Part shown: positions 17,467-25,374 of the stretch, in pieces
Layout of the letters: each line of letters opens with the position of its first letter
Numbering within the stretch: the first letter of the stretch is position 1
From: Anaerolineales bacterium UBA5195
GTDB lineage: Bacteria; Chloroflexota; Anaerolineae; Anaerolineales; Villigracilaceae
Assembly: GCA_002412925.1 (NCBI GenBank)
Contig: DHVZ01000012.1
Span: 14,261-78,260 of the forward strand
Direction: 5' to 3'
DNA: 64,000 nucleotides
The notes under the pieces: generated by a model
What the model saw: the letters and a program-made list of their open reading frames with translations, nothing else
Told to the model about the DNA's origin: nothing
Database searches by the model: none
Position numbers and translations under genes: made by a program

Positions 17467-18468
17467 ATGAGTAATCAATCAGTGATTTTTAATAATTTTG
17501 GTATTCGGATAGGATCGATCCTGAAGAAGAACGTGCCTTTTCTGATCCTGGTCTTTTTGGTGATCCTATTCTCGTTCATTGCACCGAACTTCATGACATT
17601 TGGTAATCTTCGTACCTTGATTCGCCAAGTATCATTTGCAGGGATTAGCGCCGTCGGCTTGATGTTCGTGATGATCAGCGGTGGTATTGATCTCTCCATC
17701 GGCTCCCAGATCGTGTTTTGTAATGTCCTTTTGGCGATCATGATGGTCGATTGGAATCTGCCACCTGCAGTCGCAATTCCCCTGATTCTGCTTGTCGGAA
17801 CCGGGTTGGGTGCGATCAATGGGTTCCTCTGCATTAAACTAAAGATCCATCCGCTTATTATTACTTTGGGTACCTCCGCAATATTTAAGGGCATGGGGTA
17901 CATTATTAATCAATCCAGGAATATCATGGGATTCCCGGATTCCTTCCGCTGGTTTGGCCAGGGATATGTATGGGGAATCCCCGTACCGGTTATCGTGATG
18001 ATTATTGTGGCATTGATCGGATCTTTCATCCTGACCAAGACATACTTTGGCCGACAGATATTTGCCTTGGGCGGTAATGAAGAAGCCGCCCGCCTTGCAG
18101 GTGTCAGTATTAATAGAATGAAAGTAACCTTGTTCATGATCTGCGGTTTTATCTCATCGATTACCACTGTCCTGCTGCTGTCAAGAGTATTTGCTGGCCA
18201 GACAATTACCGGTCAGGGTATTGAATTTGACTGCCTCACCGCTGCACTTTTGGGCGGCGTAAGCTTCAAAGGTGGCGAAGGTACAGTTTTCGGATTAATT
18301 ACCGGCATTCTGATCATCGGTGTGTTGAACAATGCCATGCAATTGGCCACCTTCCCTGATTTTTCCCAGACTGTTGTTAAAGGCGCGGTTCTATTAATTG
18401 CAGTAGCCTTCGATGTTTACCAGAAAAACCGCAAGGCCAAAGAGACGGTTGCGAAAGTAGCCGCTTAG
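17467..18468 (+). CDS. Ribose-type ABC permease (cassette 1)
   Basis: A 333-residue RbsC-family permease with eight to ten hydrophobic segments. The family block VMISGGIDLSIGS lies near residues 61-73 and the ATPase-contact loop ALGGNEEAARLAGVSINRMK near 198. AAGGAG precedes the ATG. The stop is 10 nt from the start of the esterase gene, so the esterase is part of the same transcript. Confidence 0.92.
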   Translation: MSNQSVIFNNFGIRIGSILKKNVPFLILVFLVILFSFIAPNFMTFGNLRTLIRQVSFAGISAVGLMFVMISGGIDLSIGSQIVFCNVLLAIMMVDWNLPPAVAIPLILLVGTGLGAINGFLCIKLKIHPLIITLGTSAIFKGMGYIINQSRNIMGFPDSFRWFGQGYVWGIPVPVIVMIIVALIGSFILTKTYFGRQIFALGGNEEAARLAGVSINRMKVTLFMICGFISSITTVLLLSRVFAGQTITGQGIEFDCLTAALLGGVSFKGGEGTVFGLITGILIIGVLNNAMQLATFPDFSQTVVKGAVLLIAVAFDVYQKNRKAKETVAKVAA

Positions 18469-18478
18469 AGCGGAGTAA

Positions 18479-19363
18479 ATGATGTTTCGTCATTTTGTCC
18501 CAGCGCCGCTGGATACAAGGCATATCCAACGCAAGTGGCTTGATCTGCTCTATGCTGCTCAATCCCCGACCCAAAAATTAGACCTTTACTTGCCTGATGA
18601 AGGTGATGGGCCATTCCCGGTGATTGCCGCTTTCCATGGCGGAGCCTGGATGTTCGGTGATAAAGGCCACTCCATGTGCCAGCCTTTTCTGGAAGGCCTG
18701 AAGCGCGGCTATGCCGTAGCCTGCGTTAACTACCGTTTAAGCGGCGAGGTGCAGTTCCCCAGCCAGATTTATGATTGCAAGGCGGCCATCCGTTTTTTGC
18801 GGGGGAATGCCGCCAAATACAAACTCGATAAAAATCATGTTGGGGCGTGGGGCGCATCAGCGGGTGGACACCTGGCAGCATTGCTTGGTACAAGTCAAAG
18901 AGTAAGAAGTCTTGAAGATCTATTCGTCAAGAATTCCCATACTCACATTTTACCCAAGGTTCACGCGGTCGTTGTCTGGTATGGTCCAAACGAAAACTTT
19001 CTCAAAATGGATGAACAGTTGGCAAAAAGCGGTCTGGGCGCCCCCAACCATTCCGAGACGAGCTCCCCTGAATCACGCCTGTTGGGTCGGAAAATCACCG
19101 AAATCCCGGCCCTGGTTACATTTGCCAGCCCAATAACCTATATTAAGTCTTGTGCGCCACCCTTTCTTATCCAGCATGGTCAAAAGGATGGCACTGTCCC
19201 GGTTGAGCAGGCTATCCATTTTGCCGCCAAACTGAGAAGAGTTGCCGGTCCAGAAAAAGCGATCCTTGAAATCCTGCCAGAGGCAGATCATGCTGACCCG
19301 CTTTTTGAAACTCCAGAAAATCTAGGGCGGGTGCTGGATTTTTTCGATAAATATTTGAAATAA
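18479..19363 (+). CDS. Alpha/beta hydrolase, esterase of the BD-FAE/HSL type (paralogue 1)
   Basis: A 294-residue esterase without signal peptide. It has the oxyanion motif HGGAW at 54-58, the nucleophile elbow GASAGG with S127, a late Asp in HGQKDG and His in ADHADP near the C-terminus, giving a full Ser-Asp-His set. Relatives cleave acetyl, feruloyl and other small esters on sugars or phenolics. It is one of five paralogues in 20 kb and one of three cytoplasmic ones. It lies directly behind the importer permease, which suggests action on the imported compound inside the cell. GGAG is seven bases before the ATG. Confidence 0.88.
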   Translation: MMFRHFVPAPLDTRHIQRKWLDLLYAAQSPTQKLDLYLPDEGDGPFPVIAAFHGGAWMFGDKGHSMCQPFLEGLKRGYAVACVNYRLSGEVQFPSQIYDCKAAIRFLRGNAAKYKLDKNHVGAWGASAGGHLAALLGTSQRVRSLEDLFVKNSHTHILPKVHAVVVWYGPNENFLKMDEQLAKSGLGAPNHSETSSPESRLLGRKITEIPALVTFASPITYIKSCAPPFLIQHGQKDGTVPVEQAIHFAAKLRRVAGPEKAILEILPEADHADPLFETPENLGRVLDFFDKYLK

Positions 19364-19408
19364 TCGGTTCGCGATTTGGCGCAATCGACCAGAAGGGAGT
19401 GTAACAAT

Positions 19409-19795
19409 ATGAAAGATATTTTTATAGCCAGCATGGACAGCGGGCCACAATTATTTTCTTTCCGCGATGGTATCTCTTACTATGGCGCATATCATTTGCT
19501 TAACTTCACGGAGGAAGAACGAGGCAAAGAACTCAAGATAACTGTCGATTCCAAAAACATTCCTGTATGTTGGATCGAATTATGGCCTGCAGCTTATGAT
19601 GGCAAAGATTGGGTTAAATGGGCAACCAAACGTGGCGAAAACCCCCTGGTGAGCACTGGTAATAAGCCCCACCCAAACCCATCCACTACCTGGAAAATCG
19701 AACCTGGCGAGTATACGATTTATTTTGTCGCCTCTACTCCAGTTCGCCATTATGCCAGCAAAGATTCGATCGCCTACGAGATTGAGGTGCGTTAG
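19409..19795 (+). CDS. Hypothetical protein, beta-rich, 128 residues
   Basis: Not recognised. The ATG with AGAAGGGAG eight bases upstream is preferred over an earlier in-frame start. The protein has no signal peptide or membrane segment and is rich in aromatic residues (WIELWPAAYDGKDWVKW near residues 51-67), with a predicted beta-rich fold ending in a FVASTPVRHY...YEIEVR strand pair. It might be a small lectin- or cupin-like accessory, but no motif proves this. It sits between two paralogous esterases in the same direction, 45 and 67 nt from them, so cotranscription is likely. Confidence 0.6.
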   Translation: MKDIFIASMDSGPQLFSFRDGISYYGAYHLLNFTEEERGKELKITVDSKNIPVCWIELWPAAYDGKDWVKWATKRGENPLVSTGNKPHPNPSTTWKIEPGEYTIYFVASTPVRHYASKDSIAYEIEVR

Positions 19796-19862
19796 CCTTC
19801 CGGATTAGTTGTATTGGGAAGTAACCAATTTTCTGAGCTGGAAAAATAAGAGGAATAATATC

Positions 19863-20780
19863 TTGAACGAACAAACACCGAAACCGCATTACGCCGTTGT
19901 TGAGGCGCCTCCGCCTGCCGATACATCGCACATTATAAGGAAATTCCTGGATATTTCCTACGCCCCGCTTTCCCCGGCGCAAAAACTCGATATTTACCTG
20001 CCCGACGAGGGCGTTGGCCCATTCCCGGTCATCATTGCTATCCATGGCGGGGCTTTTATGGGCTGTGACAAGGCCGATATGCAGGTTCTGCCGATGCTGG
20101 AAGGTCTCAAGCGTGGCTATGCGGTGGTTTCCATTAATTATCGTATGAGCGGCGAGGCCCAATTCCCGGCCCTGGTGCATGATGCCAAGGCTGCTGTCCG
20201 CTGGGTGCGGGCGAACTCCAAACGTTATAAATTCGACCTGCAAAGAATAGCCGCCTGGGGCGGCTCGGCGGGCGGTTATCTTGTCACTATGCTGGGCGTC
20301 TCTGCCGGAAACCGTGACCTGGAAGACCTAGGCCTAGGAAATCCCGAACAACCCTGTCATGTCCAAGCGGTGGTGGCTTGGTACGCGCCGACAAATTTTC
20401 TCAAGATGGATGAATACCTGACCGAGAGCGGGCTGCTGCCTCCGCCCGGATTCCGCCATAACGAAGTCGATTCTCCCGAATCTTTGTTGTTGGGCCAAAT
20501 CATCACCGAAATCCCTGAGAAAGTGAAAGCGGCCAACCCCGAAACGTTTATTCGCTCCGATGGGCCGCCTTTCCTGCTCCAGCATGGGACGAAGGACGCA
20601 GTTGTGCCAGTCCAGCACTCCATCGAAATGGCCGCCAAACTGGAGCAAGCCTGGGGGCCGGACAAGGTCAAGTTGGAACTGCTCGAAGGCGCTGAACATG
20701 CCGATGTCCGTTTCGAGACACCCGAAAACGTATCACGGGTGCTGGATTTCCTGGATAAGCATTTGAAATTTACGAAATAA
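19863..20780 (+). CDS. Alpha/beta hydrolase, esterase (paralogue 2)
   Basis: A 305-residue cytoplasmic esterase. The TTG start is chosen because AGAGGA lies nine bases upstream and homology with the other paralogues begins soon after; an upstream in-frame ATG lacks a ribosome site. HGGAF oxyanion motif near residue 60, nucleophile in GGSAGG near 136, Asp in HGTKDA and His in AEHADV. The block SPAQKLDIYLPDEG-GPFPVI is nearly identical to paralogues 1 and 5. Insert loop CHVQAVVAWYAPTNFLKMDE is diagnostic of this group. Confidence 0.87.
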   Translation: MNEQTPKPHYAVVEAPPPADTSHIIRKFLDISYAPLSPAQKLDIYLPDEGVGPFPVIIAIHGGAFMGCDKADMQVLPMLEGLKRGYAVVSINYRMSGEAQFPALVHDAKAAVRWVRANSKRYKFDLQRIAAWGGSAGGYLVTMLGVSAGNRDLEDLGLGNPEQPCHVQAVVAWYAPTNFLKMDEYLTESGLLPPPGFRHNEVDSPESLLLGQIITEIPEKVKAANPETFIRSDGPPFLLQHGTKDAVVPVQHSIEMAAKLEQAWGPDKVKLELLEGAEHADVRFETPENVSRVLDFLDKHLKFTK

Positions 20781-20808
20781 GCCTTTTTAGAAATGGGCTT
20801 TTTCCCCT

Positions 20809-20862
20809 GCATCGAATTACGCGAATTTGACAAAAATTAGAAAAATTCGGGTAATTCGATGC
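20809..20862. repeat. Inverted repeat, AATTCG-rich dispersed type
   Basis: GCATCGAATTA and TAATTCGATGC form an 11-bp stem, extended by CGAATTT / AAATTCG after a small mismatch. It lies in the gap between esterase 2 and the GalB-like gene. AATTCG-rich palindromes of this type recur between genes in Chloroflexota and may end or stabilise transcripts. Confidence 0.5.
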
Positions 20863-20884
20863 CAAGTTATTAAGGAGAATTTTT

Positions 20885-21598
20885 ATGGGTAAAAAACTGC
20901 TCGTCATCGGCGCCCACTCCGCCGATTTTGTCTGGCGGGCGGGCGGGACGATTGCGCTGACCACTTCGCAGGGCGGCAGCGCGATCGTGATTGCGCTCTC
21001 ATATGGGGAAAGGGGCGAATCCGGCGAATTGTGGAAAGAACCTGGCCAAACCATCGAAAACGTCAAACGTATTCGCCACGAACAGGCCAGCGCTGCGGCA
21101 GAGATTCTCGGGGCCGAATTCCTCTGCTTCGACCTGGGCGATTATCCGCTCACCATCACGGACGAGGTCATGGCGCGGCTGGCTGACCTGTTCCGCGAGA
21201 TGGAGCCGCACATTGTCCTGACCCACACCCCCATCGACCCGTTCAACCCCGACCACCCGGTCGCCTGCCAGACCGTACAGAAAGCCCGTTTGCTGGCCTC
21301 CGGCGCGGGCGTGGCCAGCGCCTTCAAGAACATCACCCCGCCCGATCTGTACTTTTTCGAGCCGCACCAGCCGGAATTGTGCGAATTCATGCCCAATACC
21401 TTTATCGACATCACCTCCGTCATGGAACTCAAACGCAAGGCGATGGGTTGTATGCAGGCCCAGAGTTACCTGCAAACCTATTACGCCGAACTCGGTTCGC
21501 GGCGCGGCAACCATGCCCGGCGCATCTCCGGCCAGGAGGAAGTCAAGTTCGCCGAGGCGTTGCAGCGCACCCTGCCCTGGGTGGTGAAAAGCCTATGA
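20885..21598 (+). CDS. galB: PIG-L family hydratase, GalB-like (4-oxalomesaconate hydratase)
   Basis: A 237-residue PIG-L/LmbE-fold protein. The metal motif is AHSADF (residues 10-15) in place of the deacetylase AHPDD, with HPDH... seen as NPDHP near 120. The segments FVWRAGGTIAL and SYGERGESGELWKEPG match what is known of GalB, the zinc-dependent 4-oxalomesaconate hydratase of the gallate and protocatechuate 4,5-cleavage pathway. That enzyme yields 4-carboxy-4-hydroxy-2-oxoadipate. The next gene encodes an aldolase-type protein for exactly that product and overlaps by 4 nt (ATGA), strongly supporting the assignment. A deacetylase is less likely given the HSAD motif. Confidence 0.8.
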   Translation: MGKKLLVIGAHSADFVWRAGGTIALTTSQGGSAIVIALSYGERGESGELWKEPGQTIENVKRIRHEQASAAAEILGAEFLCFDLGDYPLTITDEVMARLADLFREMEPHIVLTHTPIDPFNPDHPVACQTVQKARLLASGAGVASAFKNITPPDLYFFEPHQPELCEFMPNTFIDITSVMELKRKAMGCMQAQSYLQTYYAELGSRRGNHARRISGQEEVKFAEALQRTLPWVVKSL

Positions 21599-22233
21599 AC
21601 AGCGACCAGCTCCAGCGTTTGAATGAACTCGGCGTGGCGACCGTTTACGAAGCCTCGGGCCGCGAGGGGCTGATGGATATCCCGCTGATGCAACTCATCT
21701 CTGGCAGCCGGGCCGCTGGCCCTGCCCGCACCGTGCTCTGCGGCCAGGATGACAACCTGATGGTGCATGCCGCCATCGAGCACATCCAGCCTGGAGATGT
21801 GGTCATCCTGACCATGCCGGAACCCGCCCCAGTGGCGCTGGTCGGCGAGTTGCTGGCGACCCAGATCAAGGTGCGGGGCGCGGCGGCTATCCTGGTCGAT
21901 GCCGCGGTGCGGGATGTCGAGGAGTTGGTCAAACTCGGTTTGCCGGTCTGGGCGCGCTTCATCCGGGTGAAAGGCGCGACCAAGATCCAGGTCGGTGAAC
22001 TGAATGTTACGGTTACAGTTGGCGGGGCGAAAATCTCCCCCTCTGACATTGTAATTTTGGATGCCGATGGGGGAGTCTGCGTTCGGCAGGCGCGGGCGGC
22101 GGAGGTCCTAAAAGCTGCCGGGGCTCGTTTCGAGAAGGAAGCGCGCCTGCGCGAAAAACTCGCCGTCGGGGAAAGATCTTACGACTTGCACGGGCTGCGG
22201 GAATTTGTCGAAACCAAACGGAGGAATATATGA
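21595..22233 (+). CDS. RraA-fold aldolase (4-carboxy-4-hydroxy-2-oxoadipate aldolase-like)
   Basis: A 212-residue RraA/HMG-aldolase family protein; the longer upstream frame lies inside galB. Metal and substrate residues of the family are visible as LVGELLATQIKVRGAAAILVDAAVRDVEEL (positions about 82-112, with the conserved G-x-x-x-A..G..G and R-D). These enzymes split 4-carboxy-4-hydroxy-2-oxoadipate to oxaloacetate and pyruvate, or act on 4-hydroxy-4-methyl-2-oxoglutarate. It is translationally coupled to galB upstream and overlaps the dioxygenase gene downstream by 4 nt. The product oxaloacetate would feed the malate dehydrogenase and citrate synthase genes a few kb away. Confidence 0.8.
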   Translation: MNSDQLQRLNELGVATVYEASGREGLMDIPLMQLISGSRAAGPARTVLCGQDDNLMVHAAIEHIQPGDVVILTMPEPAPVALVGELLATQIKVRGAAAILVDAAVRDVEELVKLGLPVWARFIRVKGATKIQVGELNVTVTVGGAKISPSDIVILDADGGVCVRQARAAEVLKAAGARFEKEARLREKLAVGERSYDLHGLREFVETKRRNI

Positions 22234-23189
22234 ATCCTGAACCTGTTTTGGATGTCGCCCACCTGGCACATGTCGAAATGCTGACCCCCAAACTAGATGA
22301 GAGCACCCGATTTTTTGTAGATGTGATGGGGATGATTGTAAGCGACCGCCAGGGCGATTCGGTCTACCTGCGCGGTTGGGATGATTACGAACATCATTCG
22401 CTGCAACTGACCGCTTCTCCCCAACCGGGTATCGGTCACTACGCCGTTCGCGCCGTCAGCCCGCAGGCGCTCCAGCGGCGGGTGGCGGCGTTGGAGAAAA
22501 CCGGCCTGGGCCTCGGTTGGAATGAGAAAAATGTCGGGCACGGCCCCGCGTATTGTTTCACCGACCCCGATAACCATAAAATGGAAATTTACTACGAAAC
22601 CGAGTGGTACCAGCCGCCCGAGGAACTGCGCCCGGCGCTCAAAAACCAGGCTTCGCGACTACCTAATCGCGGGATTGCCCTGCGGCGGCTCGACCACGTC
22701 AACCTGCTCGCCGTGGATGTGCGCGCCACCCGGGTTTTCCTGGAGCAAGCCCTGGGCGCAAAAATGACCGAGCAGATTATTTTCGACGACGGCTCCGAAA
22801 AGGCCTCCTGGGTGACCTTCTGCAACAAAACCTACGAAATCGCGATTTCCGAGGATTGGTCCGACACCCAGGGCCGCCTGCACCACATCACCTACGCCGT
22901 GGACTGCCGCGAGGATGTGCTGCGCGCGGCGGATATTTGCCTCGAAAGTGGCGTGTTCATCGAAACCGGCCCATCCAAACACGCCATCCAGCAGACGTTT
23001 TTCCTGTACGTCTACGAACCGGGCGGCAACCGCTTCGAGATTGCCAGCCCCGGCGCGCGTCTGGTGCTGGCCCCTGATTGGAAACCGGTCGTCTGGAGCC
23101 AGGCCGAGCGGGAAAAAGGCCAGGCCTGGGGCTTGCCAACCATCGAAACATTCCATACTCACGGCACACCGTGGGTGAAAAAGAAGTAG
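22230..23189 (+). CDS. VOC-fold extradiol ring-cleavage dioxygenase
   Basis: A 319-residue type I extradiol dioxygenase with two vicinal-oxygen-chelate repeats (about 8-125 and 152-275). The 2-His-1-Glu iron site appears complete in the second repeat: H156 (LDHVNL), H219 (LHHITY) and E270 (NRFEI). Family members cleave catechol, homoprotocatechuate or biphenyl-diols with O2. The classical gallate and protocatechuate 4,5-dioxygenases are of the unrelated LigAB type, so this pairing with GalB-like and aldolase genes is unusual. Presence of the enzyme implies at least microaerobic life. The gene overlaps the aldolase gene by 4 nt and the tautomerase gene starts 5 nt after it. Confidence 0.85.
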   Translation: MNPEPVLDVAHLAHVEMLTPKLDESTRFFVDVMGMIVSDRQGDSVYLRGWDDYEHHSLQLTASPQPGIGHYAVRAVSPQALQRRVAALEKTGLGLGWNEKNVGHGPAYCFTDPDNHKMEIYYETEWYQPPEELRPALKNQASRLPNRGIALRRLDHVNLLAVDVRATRVFLEQALGAKMTEQIIFDDGSEKASWVTFCNKTYEIAISEDWSDTQGRLHHITYAVDCREDVLRAADICLESGVFIETGPSKHAIQQTFFLYVYEPGGNRFEIASPGARLVLAPDWKPVVWSQAEREKGQAWGLPTIETFHTHGTPWVKKK

Positions 23190-23194
23190 CCGCC

Positions 23195-23575
23195 ATGCCG
23201 CACCTGACCCTCGAATACACTGCCAACCTGGAGTTTGAGGTCCAGCCGCTACTGGCGCGCCTGCACGAGGAACTGGTCGCCACCGGCGCGGTCAACCTGA
23301 AGGGCCTCAAAAGCCGCGCCATCCGCCATACCGATTACCGGATTGCGGATGGCGACCCGGCTTATGCCTTTGTTCACGTTGGCCTGCTTATCCGCGAGGG
23401 CCGTCCGGTCGAAATCCAGCAGGAGGCCGCCCGGCGGGTGCTGGAAGTGCTCAAAGCCACTTTTGGGCAGCGCTTCGAGAGCGGCTATCTCTCGCTCTCG
23501 GTTGATATCAAGGAAATGCGCGAAGGGATTGCGCAAACGCTGCACAACATTCCCGAAAAGGGTAAAAATCCATGA
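23195..23575 (+). CDS. Tautomerase, 5-carboxymethyl-2-hydroxymuconate isomerase type
   Basis: A 126-residue CHMI (HpaF-like) protein starting MPHLTLEYT, where Pro2 after Met removal is the catalytic base. The family ending LSVDIKEM and the trimer-forming layout fit. In homoprotocatechuate degradation it isomerises 5-carboxymethyl-2-hydroxymuconate; here, with GalB-like and aldolase partners, it may instead tautomerise a ring-opened 4-oxalomesaconate-type product (the GalD role, usually filled by a PrpF-like protein). The ATG is selected for the MP start and the 5-nt spacing after the dioxygenase. Confidence 0.82.
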   Translation: MPHLTLEYTANLEFEVQPLLARLHEELVATGAVNLKGLKSRAIRHTDYRIADGDPAYAFVHVGLLIREGRPVEIQQEAARRVLEVLKATFGQRFESGYLSLSVDIKEMREGIAQTLHNIPEKGKNP

Positions 23576-23601
23576 AGGCCCTGGTTGCCGATATACAATG
23601 A
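23573..23601 (+). pseudogene. Nine-codon stump MKALVADIQ between coupled stop/start codons
   Basis: An ATG overlaps the tautomerase stop (ATGA) and opens a frame of nine codons, MKALVADIQ, ending at a TGA that overlaps the transporter start. The coupled start and the dehydrogenase-like MKALV opening look like the 5' remnant of a further operon gene replaced by the transporter gene. It could also be chance. Confidence 0.3.
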
Positions 23602-25160
23602 AAACGATGGTTCAGAAATACCCTCAGGCGCTTGGGCTGATCGCTGTTTTTAGTGCTTACTTCACATCCTTCTTTGCCATGAACACTGTGAATAATGCCA
23701 TGCCGAGAATCGCGGCTGAGTTGAATGGCATGCAATACTATTCCTGGGCTATTGCCATCCCGGCCCTTGTTTCAGCTTTTGCCACGCTTATCTTTGGCAA
23801 ACTCTCTGATATGTATGGCCGTCGGATCATCCTGTTGGTTTCGATGGGTTTCATGCTGGTTGGAGTTGTCCTGAGCGCCGTCAGTCAGACATTCGTGCTG
23901 CTGGTTGGCGCACTGAGTATTTTGGGGCTCGGAATGGGAGCCATCCAACCCTTGTGCTTTTCGGTGCTGGGAGACATGTTTGCACCTGCCGAGCGCAGCC
24001 AATGGGCCGGGCTACTTAATATTTCTTCCGGGATCACGGCTTTCATCGGGCCAACGTTAGGGGGCTGGTTCGTTGATAATCTGAGCTGGCGCTATATTTT
24101 CTGGCTGGACATACCGCTTATTTTGCTCTCCGCTGGAATTGTCTTGTTTGGCCTGCCTAAACGCGCTCACGGGAAAACGCACCAGATCGATTTCCTTGGT
24201 TCCATCTATCTGGCGCTGGCTTCCACCACCTTGATCCTGGGATTATCCTGGGCCGGAAGTACTTACCCCTGGCTGTCGTTCCAGATCCTGGGACTGTTGA
24301 GTGTTTCGCTGCTCTTCTGGATGCTTTTCCTGCGGACCGAGTCCGGTGCCGTTGAACCCATGCTAGATCCGCAAGTGTTGACCAACCGCACCTTTCTGAC
24401 CGCTTCAGCGGCTGCCCTGCTCTCCATATTCGGTTTCACAGCTGTGGTGGCGTATTATCCCCTTTTCTTTCAGGGAGTGCAGAATGCCAGCGCCACCTTG
24501 AGCGGAAAGATCATCACGCCGTTTAGCGTATTTACAGCTTTCATGGGCATTCCAGCTGGTCTCCTTATTTCCAGAACAAGACGCTATAAGTGGATGTATG
24601 TTACAGGGTATGCCATTCTCGTCCTGGTGATGTGGGGGGCTGTCAGCTTGACCGCTACGACAGCGCTTGCATGGGGATTCGTACTATCAGCCATGGCTGG
24701 AATTGGGCTGGGCACTATTCCAACGATCAATGCCCTGGTTGTGCAGTATGCGGCTCCGAAACGGTTGCTTGGCGTGGCTGTTGGCGGTTTGTATTTTTTC
24801 GTGACGATGGGAAAAGCCATCGCACCTGCCTTGTTGGGCTCATTTATGAATGCAACATATGCCAGAGAATTGGCCACACGCCTGCCACATGTACTGGGAG
24901 AATCCTTGGATCTGGCAACTCTTGCTTCAATCAGCAACCCCCGAGTGCTTTTATCAACAAGTGCTTTTGCAGAACTTCGAAATAATTTTTCCAAAATGGG
25001 AGATCAGGGACCAGCTTTTTTCGAGCAGGTGGTTCAAACCATCCGATCTTCTCTGGAGGCTGGCTTGAGAGGGGTATTTATTATCGGTGCTGTTACGATG
25101 TTAGTATCCTTCCTGCTCATCCTGACTATTCCTGAAATTGAGCTGGAAGGCCAATCATAA
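23598..25160 (+). CDS. MFS drug/aromatic transporter, DHA2 (14-segment) type
   Basis: A 520-residue transporter with about 14 hydrophobic segments and the motif-A loop GKLSDMYGRR near residue 65 and the antiporter motif-C-like stretch LGWGMGAIQP-type (LGLGMGAIQP) near 107. The longer frame upstream runs through the tautomerase gene, so the ATG after the short stump is used. EmrB/QacA-type proteins export drugs or hydrophobic acids. In a catabolic cluster it may export or import aromatic acids. Codon and base use look a little less GC-rich than the flanking ring-cleavage genes, consistent with insertion. Confidence 0.85.
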   Translation: MKTMVQKYPQALGLIAVFSAYFTSFFAMNTVNNAMPRIAAELNGMQYYSWAIAIPALVSAFATLIFGKLSDMYGRRIILLVSMGFMLVGVVLSAVSQTFVLLVGALSILGLGMGAIQPLCFSVLGDMFAPAERSQWAGLLNISSGITAFIGPTLGGWFVDNLSWRYIFWLDIPLILLSAGIVLFGLPKRAHGKTHQIDFLGSIYLALASTTLILGLSWAGSTYPWLSFQILGLLSVSLLFWMLFLRTESGAVEPMLDPQVLTNRTFLTASAAALLSIFGFTAVVAYYPLFFQGVQNASATLSGKIITPFSVFTAFMGIPAGLLISRTRRYKWMYVTGYAILVLVMWGAVSLTATTALAWGFVLSAMAGIGLGTIPTINALVVQYAAPKRLLGVAVGGLYFFVTMGKAIAPALLGSFMNATYARELATRLPHVLGESLDLATLASISNPRVLLSTSAFAELRNNFSKMGDQGPAFFEQVVQTIRSSLEAGLRGVFIIGAVTMLVSFLLILTIPEIELEGQS

Positions 25161-25177
25161 TAATTTGATGGGGCCGG

Positions 25178-25372
25178 ATGCCCTTGAAACAACCACTCTA
25201 CCCTTTGCCCGCCGTGGGTTTCAATCGCTTTGACGATGGCCAGCCCCTGGCCTATTTACAAACCAAGCACGGCTTCACCGTCAAAATCGATATGCCTGGC
25301 TTGCGCGGCTTGGCGATCGACAAACTGTACTTCGAAGAGAAGGCCAAGCTAACTGAAAACGGAGGAAAATAA
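25178..25372 (+). CDS. Small hypothetical protein or 3' gene fragment, 64 residues
   Basis: Not recognised. The frame MPLKQPLYPLP...TENGGK is followed closely by the esterase gene (2 nt), and has an ordinary amino-acid mix (DMPGLRGLAIDKLYFEEKAKL). It has a poor ribosome site, so it may be the 3' end of a gene whose 5' part was lost when the transporter gene was inserted. Confidence 0.35.
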   Translation: MPLKQPLYPLPAVGFNRFDDGQPLAYLQTKHGFTVKIDMPGLRGLAIDKLYFEEKAKLTENGGK

Positions 25373-25374
25373 AT

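Noticed and set aside
20885..21598. N-acetylglucosaminyl deacetylase (LmbE/BshB role)
   Set aside because: The AHPDD motif is replaced by AHSAD and the GERGES-LWKEPG block plus the coupled aldolase favour the GalB hydratase.
23343..23597. N-terminal extension of the 23.6-kb transporter
   Set aside because: The extension runs through the tautomerase gene in another frame, and hydrophobic transporter sequence only begins after the ATG at 23598.
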